From NCBI RefSeq assembly GCF_964204645.1, contig NC_134028.1, positions 26,758,153 to 26,822,152 of the forward strand: DNA of 64,000 nt. Reading direction: 5' to 3'. This stretch comes from Tubulanus polymorphus (lineage: Eukaryota; Nemertea; Palaeonemertea; Tubulaniformes; Tubulanidae). The number at the start of each line of letters is the position of its first letter. The stretch's first letter is position 1. The position numbers and the translations under genes were made by a program. This document shows, in pieces, positions 37,834 through 52,500 of this stretch. The notes beneath the pieces were generated by a model. That model ran no database searches, was not told the origin of the DNA, and saw only the letters and a program-made list of their open reading frames with translations.

Positions 37834-37986
37834 CCGAAAACCAGTAACATTCTCCATATAGTCGGGGAATACCCGAAAACCAGTAACATTCTCCACATAG
37901 TCGGGGACACCCGAAAACCAGTAACATTCTCCACATAGTCGGGGACACCCGAAAACCAGTAACATTCTCCACATAGTCGGGGACAC
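37834..37986. repeat. 38-bp minisatellite, 4 copies
   Basis: Units of CCGAAAACCAGTAACATTCT plus CCACATAGTCGGGGACAC; the first unit is 39 bp with two changes, the next three are identical. Confidence 0.95.
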
Positions 37987-39808
37987 GATTGTACCTTTGT
38001 TCTTGACGTAAAAAGCAATATAAATTCCCGTTAAATATTCATGAATACTTATCGAATCGCGTTATAACGGTATTCAGCTAATAACCTGATACTCGATACT
38101 CCTTTCGCTATATGCAAAACAGTCGCAGTTAAATGATTGATGTCTTTGAAATGACGACCTCTCGAAGACCAAGCGATTGATTGAAGACACTCAAAATGAT
38201 GATCGTTGACGAGCGTGCAGACCAGTCTCCGCAGACAGACAATGCGTCTACTCTTTTTTTAATTGCATAACGTGTGTGTGACAAGCGGAAGGGATTGTTG
38301 CATGTGCTGCTCATCACAACAGTTCAGTTCAGTTCCTTAAACACTGGGGGAGGGTAACAGAACCACCAAATTTCCAAAAGGTCCGCATTTAAAAAATGAA
38401 TGTTCAGAAATTGAACGAGATCTTGGCTTGTCGTATGTCAATAGGCCTACAGGTAGGTACGACTGATAATTACATCCATAGATAGCCTTGAATTGCGAGC
38501 GTGACGTCACAACACGGTGTTTTAACTTTGGGCGATGTTTCCATCGATAAGGTCTGCATTTCAACTTGACCATAAAATCATCAGTGATGCTACAAGTCTG
38601 TATCGATTTGACTCTACGATTAAATTTGTACATTTCTTATGTTTAGCTCTGAACTCGCCGATGGAGTAGCATCGAAATGGCTCCAGATTGATAAGATTCA
38701 TTGGAAAATAATTTCAAAACTGGCGATAACTGGGAACCGGCCACGAACTGCGGCGTCCGCGATGGCGATTAACTTTCTGAATTCCCTTTACAACTTCGCA
38801 AATTATTGCGCTCGATTTTACCTATCATTAATAGATGACAAGGCCACAGTTCTAACGACGAATCGATGATTGATGGAAACGATCTTAACGATTCGTCGTT
38901 TACTCCCAAATCGGCGATATTAACCGCATAAAAAATGCTATTCGCCGACACTCGGCAAAGATCGAATACTCGATAATGCCTTCTTGTCGAACGCCTCGTG
39001 AAAAACCTGGTCATAAATTCGCTTTAAGTATTCGTCGCCTCGTAAATAACCCTCCCAAACTGCAATGTGATAAATTAGTCCGCCCAATCTGGCGGCCATG
39101 TCTGGCTCTTCTATAATGGTTACTGGCCTCTCTCAACGACCACTTTAGTGCCCTGTCTGATGTTTGTGATGATATCGATGGCTTGAGAGTTGTCATTCAG
39201 CTTTACTATATGTACGCTATTATTTGAGCAATCTCGAATGTCTCTAATATAACGGAAGTTTGGAATTCCACACACAGACTAATTGCCAATAGTCAATGTA
39301 GAAATCGCCCAAATCGGACCTACTTAGTTTTTTTACGTCAGTTATGTAAACAATCTTAAGAAATGTCTACGTTTTCTATTGCTGAATTGTTTATTGCAAA
39401 ATCATGATTATTTTTGGGCACATTTTCGTAGAAATCGATTTTTGAATGAGTTAAGGATAGTTCGTGTTCAAGTCCATTCATCTGTTTTGCTCTTTTTCTT
39501 AGAATGAAAACTGATGCAACCAGTAAAAGAACGAATCATCTCTACTTAAACTTGTAGCTAGTATTAATATCTTCGATAGCGCAGCAACAGTAAATTCACT
39601 TAGAAACCATCGGTACAATTTTGACGTTTTCGAATTTACCGAACCATAACCGTAGGCGACAAGTAAATACGTTAATTTTGAGTTGTTTCTAAAAAAAACT
39701 TTGTTTCTTTTCTATTTATAGTAACACCACGCTCCACTGCAATCAACGCTTATCGATGGATTGAGTCGAAACGGTCGAATGCGAGTCTGAGAGGAGTTGA
39801 AAGCAGTC

Positions 39809-40573
39809 ATGACAGGGAATTACCGTAATTACACAGTCTGCCAGACGAACGGTAGCGATACAGGATGTTCCGTGAACAGTACCGCTGGACCTATCACAGA
39901 CCACAGCTGGTCGACCTGGGCTCTAACACTTATAACAGCCATGTATGTCCTAGTCATAGTATGCGCAGTTATTGGTAACGGAAGCGTCTGTTATATTGTC
40001 CTGGCATTTCGTCGGATGCGAACTGTCACTAATTACTTCATCGTGAATTTAGCGATTAGCGATTTACTAATGGCGGTACTGTGCATACCGTTCACATTTA
40101 CGGCTAATGTTGTTTATCAATACTGGCCGTTCGGACACGTCATCTGTTCGTTCATACCGTATTTACAAATAGTAGCCATCTTTCTCAGTAGTTTCACACT
40201 GGTGGCTATCGCGTTAGATCGCTACATCGCCATCTCGTATCCGATGCGACCGAAACTCACCGGTAAACAGGCGTTCGGTATTATAGCCCTGATATGGGTA
40301 ATCTCAACGGGAGTGTCATTGCCAGTTGCCCTAACATCGAAACTAGAAGAAGGTCACTATAATGATAACCAAGTGGACTATTGCGACGAAGCTTGGAAAT
40401 ATCCCGAACAGAAATATGGTTACAGCATTGCTATAATGGTTCTACAATATTTTCTGCCTTTGTCGTTGTTTATTTTCGCCTATGTGAGAATCTGCGTGAT
40501 CATCTGGGTGAAAAAACCCCCCGGCGAAGCTGACGACGATCGTGACCGCCGAATGACTGCATCAAAGCGAAAG
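39809..40573 (+). CDS. Neuropeptide receptor exon 1: N-terminus through TM5
   Basis: 255 codons ending SKRK at donor GTGAGT (40574). The upstream acceptor TTTATAG at 39721 defines a probable exon start at 39722 and 87 nt of 5' UTR. TM5 (YFLPLSLFIFAYVRI) and the basic intracellular loop 3 are the last elements. Confidence 0.93.
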
Positions 40574-43500
40574 GTGAGTCGATATCGGTCAAACAGGCTG
40601 CTCCAATTCCGCGGTTGTGAGTTATTTCATTCACAATGAGTCAACTCTTAGCTCAGAACCGTAAAACTGGTTCCCGGATTTTTCTGAGGTTGGGAACCAC
40701 GTTGCAGCGGACGGAAATTGAAAATTAGATAATATTGTGAAGGCATTTCACGCATTTTGAATAACGACAGGGATCAATTCATCAAGTGTTAGAATAATCT
40801 AACCAGGTTTTATCATTAATTTTGTTAAAATAAAGGTGATGGACACCGCCACTGATTCATAGCATTCGTTGGATAAGTCAACTCCACCCGATACACCGCC
40901 ATACTCTCTACACCGCCAAAATCGTTCTGCACCGATGTGGGTGGTTAGTGGGGGTTGACTGTAAATCTATCGTCAATTTCACCCACAAAAGTTATGCATT
41001 TTCGGTTGATCTGAGCAGAATATTACGTTAAGAAAGAAAAGAACAAGAGATATGAGAATCATTGATATACATAATCAGATTATCCCCGTACGGATGAAAG
41101 TCGCTTCGCTTTTGTAGCACATTAATCACATAGTTCTCTACGGCAATAGAACATTAGATGCAAACGTGTAACGAAAAGAAGATATCCGTAGATAATCGTC
41201 TTGTAATTTAACAGCGAGCAGGTGAGGGTAGAATGCTCACACAAACATTGAAGCCTTTGTATTCACGTCCTAAAATATCACTCCTTCTTATGTCAGAATC
41301 CCTAAAGATTATAAAGACGTTGTTCGGGAGAAAGCAAAGATCTTCGCGTTCGTGGCTTAAAATGTAGACAATAAAGACCACGAGTAATGCAGTGACTAGG
41401 GAAATACCCGACATTTAAGATTACAGGCCCGTAAACAGACTTTTGATAATAGTTCTTGATTCTAACTGGGGTATTGTTCTTCCTTTAGCAAAACTGTCTA
41501 CAAAATGGATTGTGCGGGAAATTAAAGTGTGGAGTGGTTTCTTTCTATTGTTTTGGCATAACTTAAACGTTAGGTAATGCATAACACAAGCCAAGTCGAA
41601 TCCAAGAACTGCTGCTGCCAGTCCAGCTCACTGCTACATCACTGAGGTAGTTCACGAAATGTGTAAGTTTGTCTAATCGGTATGGGTGAGCTGCGGTGAC
41701 CAGTCAGGTTTGGTGACTGGTGATCAGTCTTATGTGGTGACTGTTGACCAGTCAGGTTTGGTGACTGGTGATCAGTCTGGTGTGGTGACTCTATTCACTA
41801 ACATTCTCTGATATGACAAGTGATTATCGGTCAATTCATTCTTCAAGTCTAAGCTAATCACAATAACTTTACCGCTATTCAACTAACAGAAAATGATCGT
41901 CGATAAAGAGTTGAATGGTGTCGCGAAAGCGTCATTGAAAGGATGCGGGACGAATCTATTCTGAATAATGTTTTCCGCTTTGAGGACACGTCCTCAGTCG
42001 AACGGAAGTTATCTTCGGTATTAAATCAGTGCACGCATTTCCGGCCAGTCGGTGTTCAACGGGCGAAAATGATCGCTTTATAGATATATCGTCCTGTGTC
42101 TGGTCGGTTTTCCTCTGAATGTATCCGATGACACATTCTACACATTCTGATCGGTTGTTGTTTTGTTATTGTTGTGATCTTCCAGTAGTTGAACGTGTAG
42201 TCGTTAACATTCCACGAGGGTCACCTTTATGAACTCGATCGTGTCGGTCGATCGGGATTTCTTACTTTTCCTAACTAATCGATTGGAAATTCCCTAAACA
42301 GTTTGAGTTCGACTGGTTTTCAGTATTTTGATACTTACCGATCGCGATAATATCGCAGGCTTTCACCGCGCATAAGATGAATTTCAATGAAGCATTCGCT
42401 TCACTTTAACAACAGAGAAAAGAGCAGCAATTTCCACTTTCTAGATCTATTCGATCTACCGACATCTTTTCCTCCTTCGTCTTCGTTCGAAGATGAAAAC
42501 GTGAAACTAAACTAAGTCTGCGGATTCAATAAAGTCATTGTCCGCTAATTGACAAGCGAAAAGAAGCGCACTCGGCTAACCGCGAGGTACGTACGATCAA
42601 TTAGATTTACCCGCCACACGAATAGATCGTCATATACCCAGAGTAATTGTTCATTAACCGACGTAATGAAACTTCAAATGTGATCACAGATAGACCACGA
42701 ATCCGTTCTTACCGTAGAAAATTGACTAGCTCCGAATACAAGCTTATAATGCAGGTATCAGTCAACCGCTCTATTCAGCCTGATCCATGCACCCCTCTGC
42801 ACCTCAGTCAGGTTCCTACACCCCTCTGCGAAATCCCTGCACCTCAGTCAGGATCCTATACATCCTTCAGCGAGAACCTTGAACCCCAGTCAGGATCCTA
42901 CACCCCTCTGCGAAATCCCTGCACCTCAGTCAGGTTCCTACACCCCTCAGCGAGAACCTTGAACCCCAGTCAGGTTCCTACACCCCTCAGCGAGAACCTT
43001 GAACCCCAGTCAGGTTCCTACACCCCTCAGCGAGAACCTTGAACCCCAGTCAGGTTCCTACACCCCTCAGCGAGAACCTTGAACCCCAGTCAGGATCCTA
43101 CACCCCTTTGCGAAATCCCTGCACCCCAGTCAGGATCCATTGGACACATTATGCCTAATCTTCCTGAATAATCGTCCGGAGGAGTTCAGGAATTCAGGAA
43201 ATCTTTATTTGAAAATGAACAATAAAGACATCGTAAAAAAACCTGATCTTCCACAGTTAACGCCATACAACGATATAAATATCTGAAAGGGCTGGCTCAC
43301 GACTGCGGATGGATACCATACCTTTTCGCTTTTTTCTTCATAACGAGAAACAGTTTTATAGCCAATCAGGTAAAGTTAATGAATTATGCAAAAGGCCCTT
43401 GTAGCGATCTTGTAGCCGAAGGTAATATTGTTAGCTTTATTGCAATTTTTACATTATCCAGATACCAGGATCAGATGGTTATGCAATTCTACGTGTAATA

Positions 43501-46500
43501 AAACAGCGTTTTATACCACAAACTATAAATTGTTATTTGCGCAACAGGTCGTTGTGTCGTAGACAATACTGCGCTTCTTTTACATAACTTATCATCTTCC
43601 GATCTGACGCGAAACAACGAAATATATTTAGATATTTATACCGTTCCCTAGATCAAACACGTTTGTTTCCATGTTTCCTCCCGTTTCCACACGTCGTGTC
43701 TTGAAGTAGAATAACACATATAATAAACCCGGTGTAAAGCATTGGCTCGGGTGCTGGTAACTTTCTCGTGCTAAACGGCGATAAAAAACGAGGTAATCCG
43801 ATCATAACTTTCAATGAAGAGTTCCTTTTCGCGACGAATACGTCTCTTTCTGCTTGATTTAGAGTCACTAGTGTGTTACGGGCATCCAGTGGAAATTTCA
43901 AATTAATTTCCCTTTCAGCAGAAATTAATTTAAGTCGGGAGCAAAAAGAAATTAATTCACGTAGGGAAAGTTTTACAACTTAATCCATTTCATCGCATCA
44001 ATTAATAATCAATCTTTGAATATGACTTGATTTCGGATCAAACAATTTTTCAAAATCGATTATGTCTGATTGTATAATGAATTGTATAATAAAGACCCAA
44101 ATACCTAAACGAACGTAGCTGCATTTAACAAACAGCACTCCGTACATTGATTTAATTACTATCAATTTGTACTTGTTTTAGAATGAAATCTGTGAAGTGT
44201 AAAATGTTTCTCTTTTTTGACGCCGTTAAAACCGTTACAATAATGTTTGTATACATTGACACATAGTCCGCGTTATTTTGGCCAGTAGTGACACCGGGTC
44301 CTGGAATTGTTTTTACAACGAATTATCTCGGAAAAATAAATAAAAAAACGAACGTACAATCTAAATTGTGTGAGTTCGTGAGCGTGTAAGGTGACCCCGG
44401 ACCGACTATCGGACCTGCGGTCTATGAGGATATATTGTCTCCTACACATCCGGACAAGTAGTGATTTAGTGAATTCACCGCGAATCATCTCCGGTGACAG
44501 GATATATCTATTTAAACTAGGGAAATCCGCGAGAATAATCAGGTTCGAATCCCTAATTTCTGATTCTGTCTCGTGTTCTGTCTCGTCTTCGTCATTCTTT
44601 ATTAAATCTTGAATTAGGGAATGGTTCCTCTTATTCATTTGATCAATTGATGAAAACAGCAGATGCTAACTGATCGACTAGACTCAGCGTGGTCGCTGTA
44701 CTGCGTGCGCCGTGTGTCGTATGTAATCATATCCTGATTGAAACGATTGCACTCAACAGGTCAAGACGACTGTCGGTATTTATCCGTCGCTTTAAGCACT
44801 CGCTGATTTGCAATCTACTTCATATAACGACTGTGTTTCGTCTCCTCTGTGATTTGCGAGGTCGTTCGCTGATTGACTTCGATTGAGCGGCGCGAGTTTC
44901 CTCGCTCTCCCTCCTCGCTCAGTTCACTGGGAACCGATGGCTCAATTTTCCAGTCTAGAGTAGATTGGTTGCTCGTGATATTGTTCCTAACGCGTTGATC
45001 AATAGGATCGTTTTACATACACCACACATATCAAAAACATGAGGAAAGCAATAGAGGACAAATAAGAACAAATCACTAAAAACAGCACCAGCACCAGCAC
45101 CAGGTGGCGGCAGCAGCAACAGCAGCGGCGGCGGCGGCGGTGGCAGTAGCAACAGCAACAGCAACAGCAGCGACAGCAGCAGCAGCGGCGGCGGCGGCAG
45201 CGGCAGCAGCAGCAGCGGCAGCAGCAAGGGCTGCTACAGCAAAATAGCTTAACGAGTAAACTAAAGTTTGGAAGTTTATAGCCGCCTTGAAAAATAACAC
45301 ATATTGTCGACAATAGATAATATATTATAGATCATATAGTATTATGTAGCCCCCCCCCATATATTGATGACGTATAAGTGCATATCCACTCAAAAATCTA
45401 ATAACATTCAACACAATTTGGACAGGTTTATTTCTACGCTTCAAGCTGCAGTTGGTGATTAATATAATCGAATCAATCTTATTACGACTTGTGAAAACAG
45501 CGGCCAGAGTTTTATAGAAAACATCAGATTCCATTAAGAGATTTACTGACGGCTGGAAATTGTTTGAACTGCGTGTAACGACCTAGCGTCCACTTATTGG
45601 TCATTCCGGCGATATACCCACTCGAGATACGCGTTCAATTCAATATAACCAAACAAGCGCTCAGCAAACAGAAAAGCAAACCTTTTATGGGGACGTTTTT
45701 AACCTTTGATATTCGACGATGGCCATAGTTTACAAATTGCTCGCTTTTGTTATCGCGAAGATTGAAGTCTTTCTTTTGTCACGTGTTCCGATGTTCTGAA
45801 CATCTCACGCTTAATCGCGAACTACAATTGTTCATCTGTAGCATCTTAGAAATGTCAAGAGACCCGCGTATGGATAACGGTGGAAATTGCCACGCTTAAC
45901 TACAAATGCATCTTTCAGAGAAACATGTATCACCGATCGCAACCACTCGAGCATCTCACGATCATCGCTATAAAATGCCAGCGATTAAAGAAAAAGGTTT
46001 CCTACCGCTGCTGACCTTTATATCTGATAATGTTTGTACAATAAACCACGCCTTCAGACTTCCCAACTTGGACTTTTGCTTCAGTCAGACCATGCATTTA
46101 TAAACTAAATGTAGATGATGATTGATGTCAACATCTTTTGAAGATAAACAGGAACCTCGAATCAGGAAATCAGTAAAGCCCCAATATTGATGACGTAGGG
46201 CACATCCACTCAAAATCCCAAAAGAGAGACATGAAAAACTATTAGATAGAAAGTGAGAATCATGTAATATCTTTAATTACAAATTGAACTAAAATTCACA
46301 ATATTGTGATTGTTATTTTGAAACTGCAATATTGATGACGTAGTGCGCATCGACTCACACAGAACCCTATAAATCATAAAAACATTGTTACAATTTTTCA
46401 CGGTATCAAAAACAAAAAAATACAAACGTCGATCATGAACCCATATGTTTGACGATTTTCTGGACGCGATTCCTACAAGGAAAAACTTATCAAAAATTTC

Positions 46501-49500
46501 TATATGCCGCTTACATCATCACATATTAATTCACAATCAAAACGACACGGGTTACAAAACTAAATTGACAGCAGCGACTATATGCTTCCTACATTATTAT
46601 CCTCCCGCGGCCAAACAACGCATTATCTTTCATCGTGACGACCAGTATTCTAGTTTCATTCTAACATGAAAATATCAGTAGCTGTCGCCGATGGAAGTAT
46701 TGTCAGTGATCCGTCAGTTTGTGACATACCACTTTCACATTCTACAAACAATAATATTGGTACAGTAGACCCTGTGGGCACGGTGCGCGTGTGTGCCTCG
46801 TGAACAAACTCAATATCATTATCTTGTCTATCGTTAATCTCAATCTGCTGTTATCAACACAGCGTTATCGAACGTTGGACAAGAGTCAGCCATCTGCAGC
46901 TAAGAGGAGAGGAATTCAAAGGACTCCCAAAACCAAGACGTAAATCCATCTCGATAAAATTTGACTGACATCTAGAATCGAAAACCAATATCCTCCATCT
47001 TCATGCTCGGGCTGCTTACTTTTTAGGTGTACAGGATTTAGTTGCATCGCAGTGTGACAGGTCTTGTTGTCAGATTGGTCATAGAGTCAAAATGGATAGA
47101 TTGGTCTTAAGTTGTTATATTGTCTAAAGAACCAAACTGAACTTAGACTGGTCTAAAGTTGTTAGATTTTCCATAGAACCAGAACGAGCAAAGATTGGTT
47201 TAAAGTTGTTTGTTTTTGTTATATGGACCAGATTATACTGGTCTTAAGCATAGTTTCAATGCAACTTGGACCTGGTTAGTACACCATACAGTGCATGTGG
47301 TTCAAAACCAAGAGTACAAAACCTGGAGTAGTTCATGAAAGAAACCAACGTTATCTTAATTCTCATTTGTTTCTGTCATAATTCACCGTACAATGACGAA
47401 TATTTCGATTCGATTTAGAAAGATCGATGCCTCCATTCAAAATCAATTCAATTATGATCCGTTCAGAAATCAGTGAACGGGTCATTAACCTTTCCAAATA
47501 AATCAGGCGACAGGTTTATCTCTCACAAATTGATAGTAGCTATCTGTATCTATGTTCGGCGGATGAAAAGCTGGAGTCCCGAGTGACGGATAGAGGCTGA
47601 TTGTGGGAAGATCTTGCGATCCAGGGACCTAAAAACAAGTAGTTAGTGGGTTGTATGGTAATGACGCGGAAGTAAAAGGGAAATAGATTCATGAATCTTG
47701 TTGATGAGTTGTTTGATGTGAATCTAAGACGAGTTGTCGCTGATAGTGTATTACTAAGACGAGTTGTCGTGATAGTGTATTACTAAGACGAGTTGTCGCT
47801 GATAGTGTATTACTAAGACGAGTTGTCGCTGATAGTGTATTACTAAGACGAGTTGTCGCTGATAGTGTATTACTAAGACGAGTTGTCGCTAATTTTTTTC
47901 TAATTGCTGGAATCAAAGATCATCTTGTATAGACTGAATGTCAGCATTTCCCCTTCGAAATGAGAAAAACTATTGCAAGTTAGAAATTGTGTTTTGCTTA
48001 ATTTCAACGCGACTGCTGCTTGAAGGGGAATATTACGTATAATATCCACACGTGTCTCTCACGAGAGCTGAATAAGATTGATGATTGCTTTTATGTCGAA
48101 TAATCCCAGTTCGCATTGTCTGGGATTCGAACCTGATTATATCGCCAGAGAATACGTGTCATTTACGACAAATTATTCATACTAAAATGTTCACCGACGA
48201 TGGCATCTCCTAGGTGAGGGGTTTCGTCCGACCGTCCATCAAATCGATTCTTCTTCTCTTAGGCCAATGAGGTTCATCACCCTTCAGAAACAGTATTTTG
48301 TAAGGAGTGATAAAAAATTTGGACAAAAAGATATTTATGAAATCAGATGTAGACAAGATGAAACCTGTATTTTCTGCAGTTCATGGATCCAGATCCTCAG
48401 TTGTGAGTTAGAGTTAACTCTCGAGTTGAAATCAGTTCAGTTTCAATGAGTTAACTATGAGGAGTCAAATCTTAACACAGTGGACTGTGAACTGTAGAAC
48501 TGGGTGTAGTTAGCTCATATTTCTCCAGAGGCATTTTGCTTCAACACTTAGAAAATCCTTGACTACGAGAATTACCGATAATATCATCCCCTCATTCGCT
48601 TCGCAACTCAAATGTCACACGGTAAGACCTTGGAGTAATTATTAAGTATGTCTCATTTTCTTCACAGTAAGACTCGACCCAATATGAACTAGGATTGGCG
48701 CTAAACATGTAGTAGATAATAAGCCAATTCGAATATAAACACAAAATTGCTCTTATTTTAGTTTCTAGTAGGCGGTGATTTCTATCTACGTGGGTGAGGA
48801 ATCTGGAAATAATCGCGCGTTGATTGCACCTCGCAACTGACGACGCCTTCACTTTTTCGCACAATAAAATACATAAGACGTCATATTTCTTCACCCACTT
48901 GAGGAGATGGTGGTTTTTACAGCGATCAAGATCAGCGATCAGCGCTCTACGATCCCAGTGTTCCCAACTGTGGTAACATCACGTTCACATTAAAGATTTT
49001 GGTGAATACTTTTCCTGCTCCATCTACATTTGTGGTGGTATTTTCCATTATCAGACATCCGGGAACTATTGTAAAAACGTTAGTTGATTAATGTTTATTG
49101 TTAGTGACTGACTTCGTGACCAAACTGTTTTGTTAACATTGAACTTATCCGATCGTTAGATTTAACCTAAGGCCGATATAGAAAAATTGGAAAGTGGGCT
49201 GTAGAAATTGAAAGGTGAAGGACTAGCAACGGGTGAAACTACGAAGGCCACAGAAAGTTTCGTAGAAAGATGCATTCAGAGAAATTCCGGTGGAATGAGT
49301 GTCAAATTTGCTGATTCTAATGATCTCTTGATAAAAAGGGTAAATTTCATAGAAAAGCATTGACCCAGACCCCATAGATTCACCGTCCCACGCGTTACCA
49401 CCACTTTAAACAACCTAGTTCCTGTATGGATAACTACAACTATCCTATTCCTGCAATAAACAATCACCAGCCGTTAGATTAGATTCACAGAAGCCGAAGA

Positions 49501-52500
49501 AACATTAAAATAATGTTTGATTTACTCAAGAACGACTGGTGTTCATCAAATTGATGTTTAATATTCGAGATCACGTGTTATTGTTTTAATCATCGCACGA
49601 CAGATTTTTATAGCCGGTATAGAATAATAAACATGTCAACTCGATAGAGGCCTTGATTTTGTGATGAATGTTTATATTTCGGATTTGTGATTGATTAAAA
49701 TTAATGTGTTAACGGACGCAAATCGATGCTGGTTTTGTGGTCGACGGTAAAGTTGAAGGAATATTCGCGCTATGAAAGACATGATGAATGAGTCACGAGG
49801 GAACACGCAACCAGACACCGGTCTCTAAAATCCGCCGCATGCGCTCTTTTAGGATTGTTATATGATATTGGATGATTCGTAAGAGGATCAACAGTCATCG
49901 TGTTTGATCACCAGTAGCTTAAGCCTGATAGACGCGGAGCTCTGTCTTCAAGAGTCGAGAGATCAGTGATATGAGGTTGGGAGGAGTAGTGCATGGTTTA
50001 TAGACGCGGAGCTCTGTCTTCAAGAGTCGAGAGATCAGTGGTTTGGGGTTGGGAGGAGTAGTGCATGGTTTATAGACGCGGAGCTCTGTCTTCAAGAGTC
50101 TAGAGATCAGAGGTTTGAGGTTGGGAGGAGTAGTGCATGGTTTATAGACGCGGAGCTCTGTCTTCAAGAGTCTAGAGATCAGTGGTTTGAGGTTGGGAGG
50201 AGTAGTGCATGGTTTATAGACGCGGAGCTCTGTCTTCAAGAGTCTAGAGATCAGTGGTTTGAGGTTGGGAGGAGTAGTGCATGGTTTATAGACGCGGAGC
50301 TCTGTCTTCAAGAGTCGAGAGATCAGAGGTTTGAGGTTGCGAGGAGTAGTGCATGGTTTATAGACGCGGAGCTCTGTCTTCAAGAGTCGAGAGATCAGTG
50401 GGTATGAGGTTGGGAGGAGTAGTGCATGGTTTGATTTGAAGAGTAAACAGGGAGACATAGACATAGTATAACGAAAGTACTGAGTAATAGCAAGGAAAAA
50501 GTGTAACAAGGAGAGGAACTTGGTAAGGAGTGTTGTCCGTGGAGAAGTGAAACAGCGTACGCAGTTAGAAGTGATAGTGAATTGGGAATGAATGGAAATG
50601 ATAATGATATAAAGCTGGTTAGTAAAGACAGAGTGAATGAGATGAACACGGAGACGTGACGGAGAGTGAGTGAGAAGTGTAATCACGTTCAATGATAAAT
50701 AGTTATAGAAACTGATTGTGTTCTGAACAGGAACTGACATACCTGATCATTAGATTTAATGCGCAGGTAGAAAATGGATAAGATGTACAAAGAATATCGG
50801 AGGCTGTTTGAATCACATTTCTATTTCTGTTTTCCAGACGTGAACGAAAGGTTCGTAATATGAAATTACTGACTATCGTTTATTAGAGTTCAAAACGTTT
50901 CTAATGTGAATGTAAAACGATCTCTTAATGCAAAAGATTTTCTCTGTCGTCGAAGTCTTTTGGGAAACGTAAACCTTTCTTTCTGGTCATATTACAATCC
51001 ACTCAAAGGATCATTATTCAGCGTTTTGTTGGTATTCACCGACATAACGAAATATCGTAGAAAAGAAAGAGAAGAAAGTTTAAAAGTTTTGTAATTTGCA
51101 AAAAAAGTCGAAGTTTTAAACTGGTGGATGGAGTGGCACTAACGAAGCCACAATTTACGCTTAGGCATAAAGCTAATTTTCAGGACCTAATCAGCCAGAG
51201 TTTCAGAGAGCTTACAATCTATAGATATTACCTGCGTTCAGAGGCGCATGTGTTTTACAAAATTCAATTAACTAACGCGATTTATGTATAGATCAATTTC
51301 CGACTGGTATAACGACAAAAAGCAAATTGCGCCGTGTGATGTCTGGGATACTCAACCTAAATCTCTGAAAATCGATTAACAACAAGGTGTTTTATAAGGT
51401 CTATCCACGGTGTATTATCTCAAACATTCCACTAATGAGATCCGCTTTTACGTAGACAACCTCGATACAACAACCGCCGTATTCAATCAGGATTCCGATA
51501 TTCAGGTGTCATTTAATGAAAAGATTTTTAATTTACCAAAAAGCTTTGATCGATTTCGGCTTTCAATAGGAACATTAAGACGTGTGAAAAATGGTTAAAC
51601 AATGACAATGGTTTACCATAATCTACCATGTATTTACAGGAAACTGCTCAGAAATACAATCTAAAAATCTCTTTTGGAAAATGCCCAGTTTTCGATCCCG
51701 GGCTACGGGTTTTTGGGGCGATCGCGTTGACCGCCCAACTTCGGTGAAATAGCCAAACCATATAGTCTTTATAACAGTCATCTGTATTTACATAGAGATT
51801 ACAACTGATTCCTTCAATGCGTTGTGATTGCGATGTGTTTTAAAATATTGAATGAATCAGCTTGTGTGTATTTTTACCAATTCGGGTTGGTTTTAGTACC
51901 CGGTATTCGGTATCGCGTGGTAAGGGATAATCATACAAAACATTGCTTAGCGCAGCAGCGCAATAAATGTCTTACTAGCGGGTGATATTGAAACATGGGG
52001 CTCACAATTCATTATTGAATACAACCGAATCCAGACAGACTGGTTTCCCGAGTACAAAAACACACATATTTAGATTTAGCGTGTCCCGAGAATAATCCCT
52101 TATCGGACGCTGCTTTGATTAAGCGCAGCAGTTCGACCTGTCGCTGCAGGAGGAACTTTTATTGTCTTAACGATAACAAAGGCAGAAAAGATGAGACAGT
52201 TGTTCTAAGGCGCTCGGCATTTATTTGATCACCTCTACACAAATAGGATTAAAGACACTTTTTACAACGAGACTGCAATAGATGTTCAATTCGTTCTGAT
52301 GGAGATGTTTATCCAGTAAAGGATATCCACCCACTCCTCTGTGGATTTCCGCTCGTCGAGTGGATACCTACTCCTTTATTGAAGTCTACATGGTGAAAAA
52401 GCACTCGTTTAGGCCTACTTAGGATCCACTGCGTTATCGAGAATAATACCAGGGGCGGATCACGCGATCAATATTGAGGGTAGCACAACTTATTAAAAGG

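Larger units (their letters stand above)
16714..39721. other. 23-kb gene-poor interval
   Basis: No reading frame here carries a recognisable domain, and none of the longer frames (up to about 160 residues) shows conserved motifs. The interval holds tandem repeats, SINE and MITE copies, perfect hairpins, G-runs, one CpG-rich patch and two weak exon candidates, all listed separately. It is probably intergenic plus upstream regulatory DNA and 5' UTR introns of the receptor gene at 39809. Between listed features I see nothing else I can support. Confidence 0.6.

Noticed and set aside
39797-39808. Upstream start for the neuropeptide receptor
   Set aside because: The codon at 39797 is TTG, and a stop lies three codons before it. 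The ATG at 39809 is the first real start.
44955-45313. Poly-Leu, poly-Cys and poly-Ala frames
   Set aside because: All come from the triplet-repeat block inside the receptor intron, with no exon boundaries.
47724-47890. CRISPR-like array
   Set aside because: The 30-bp units abut directly with no unique spacers, and the genome is animal. It is a minisatellite.
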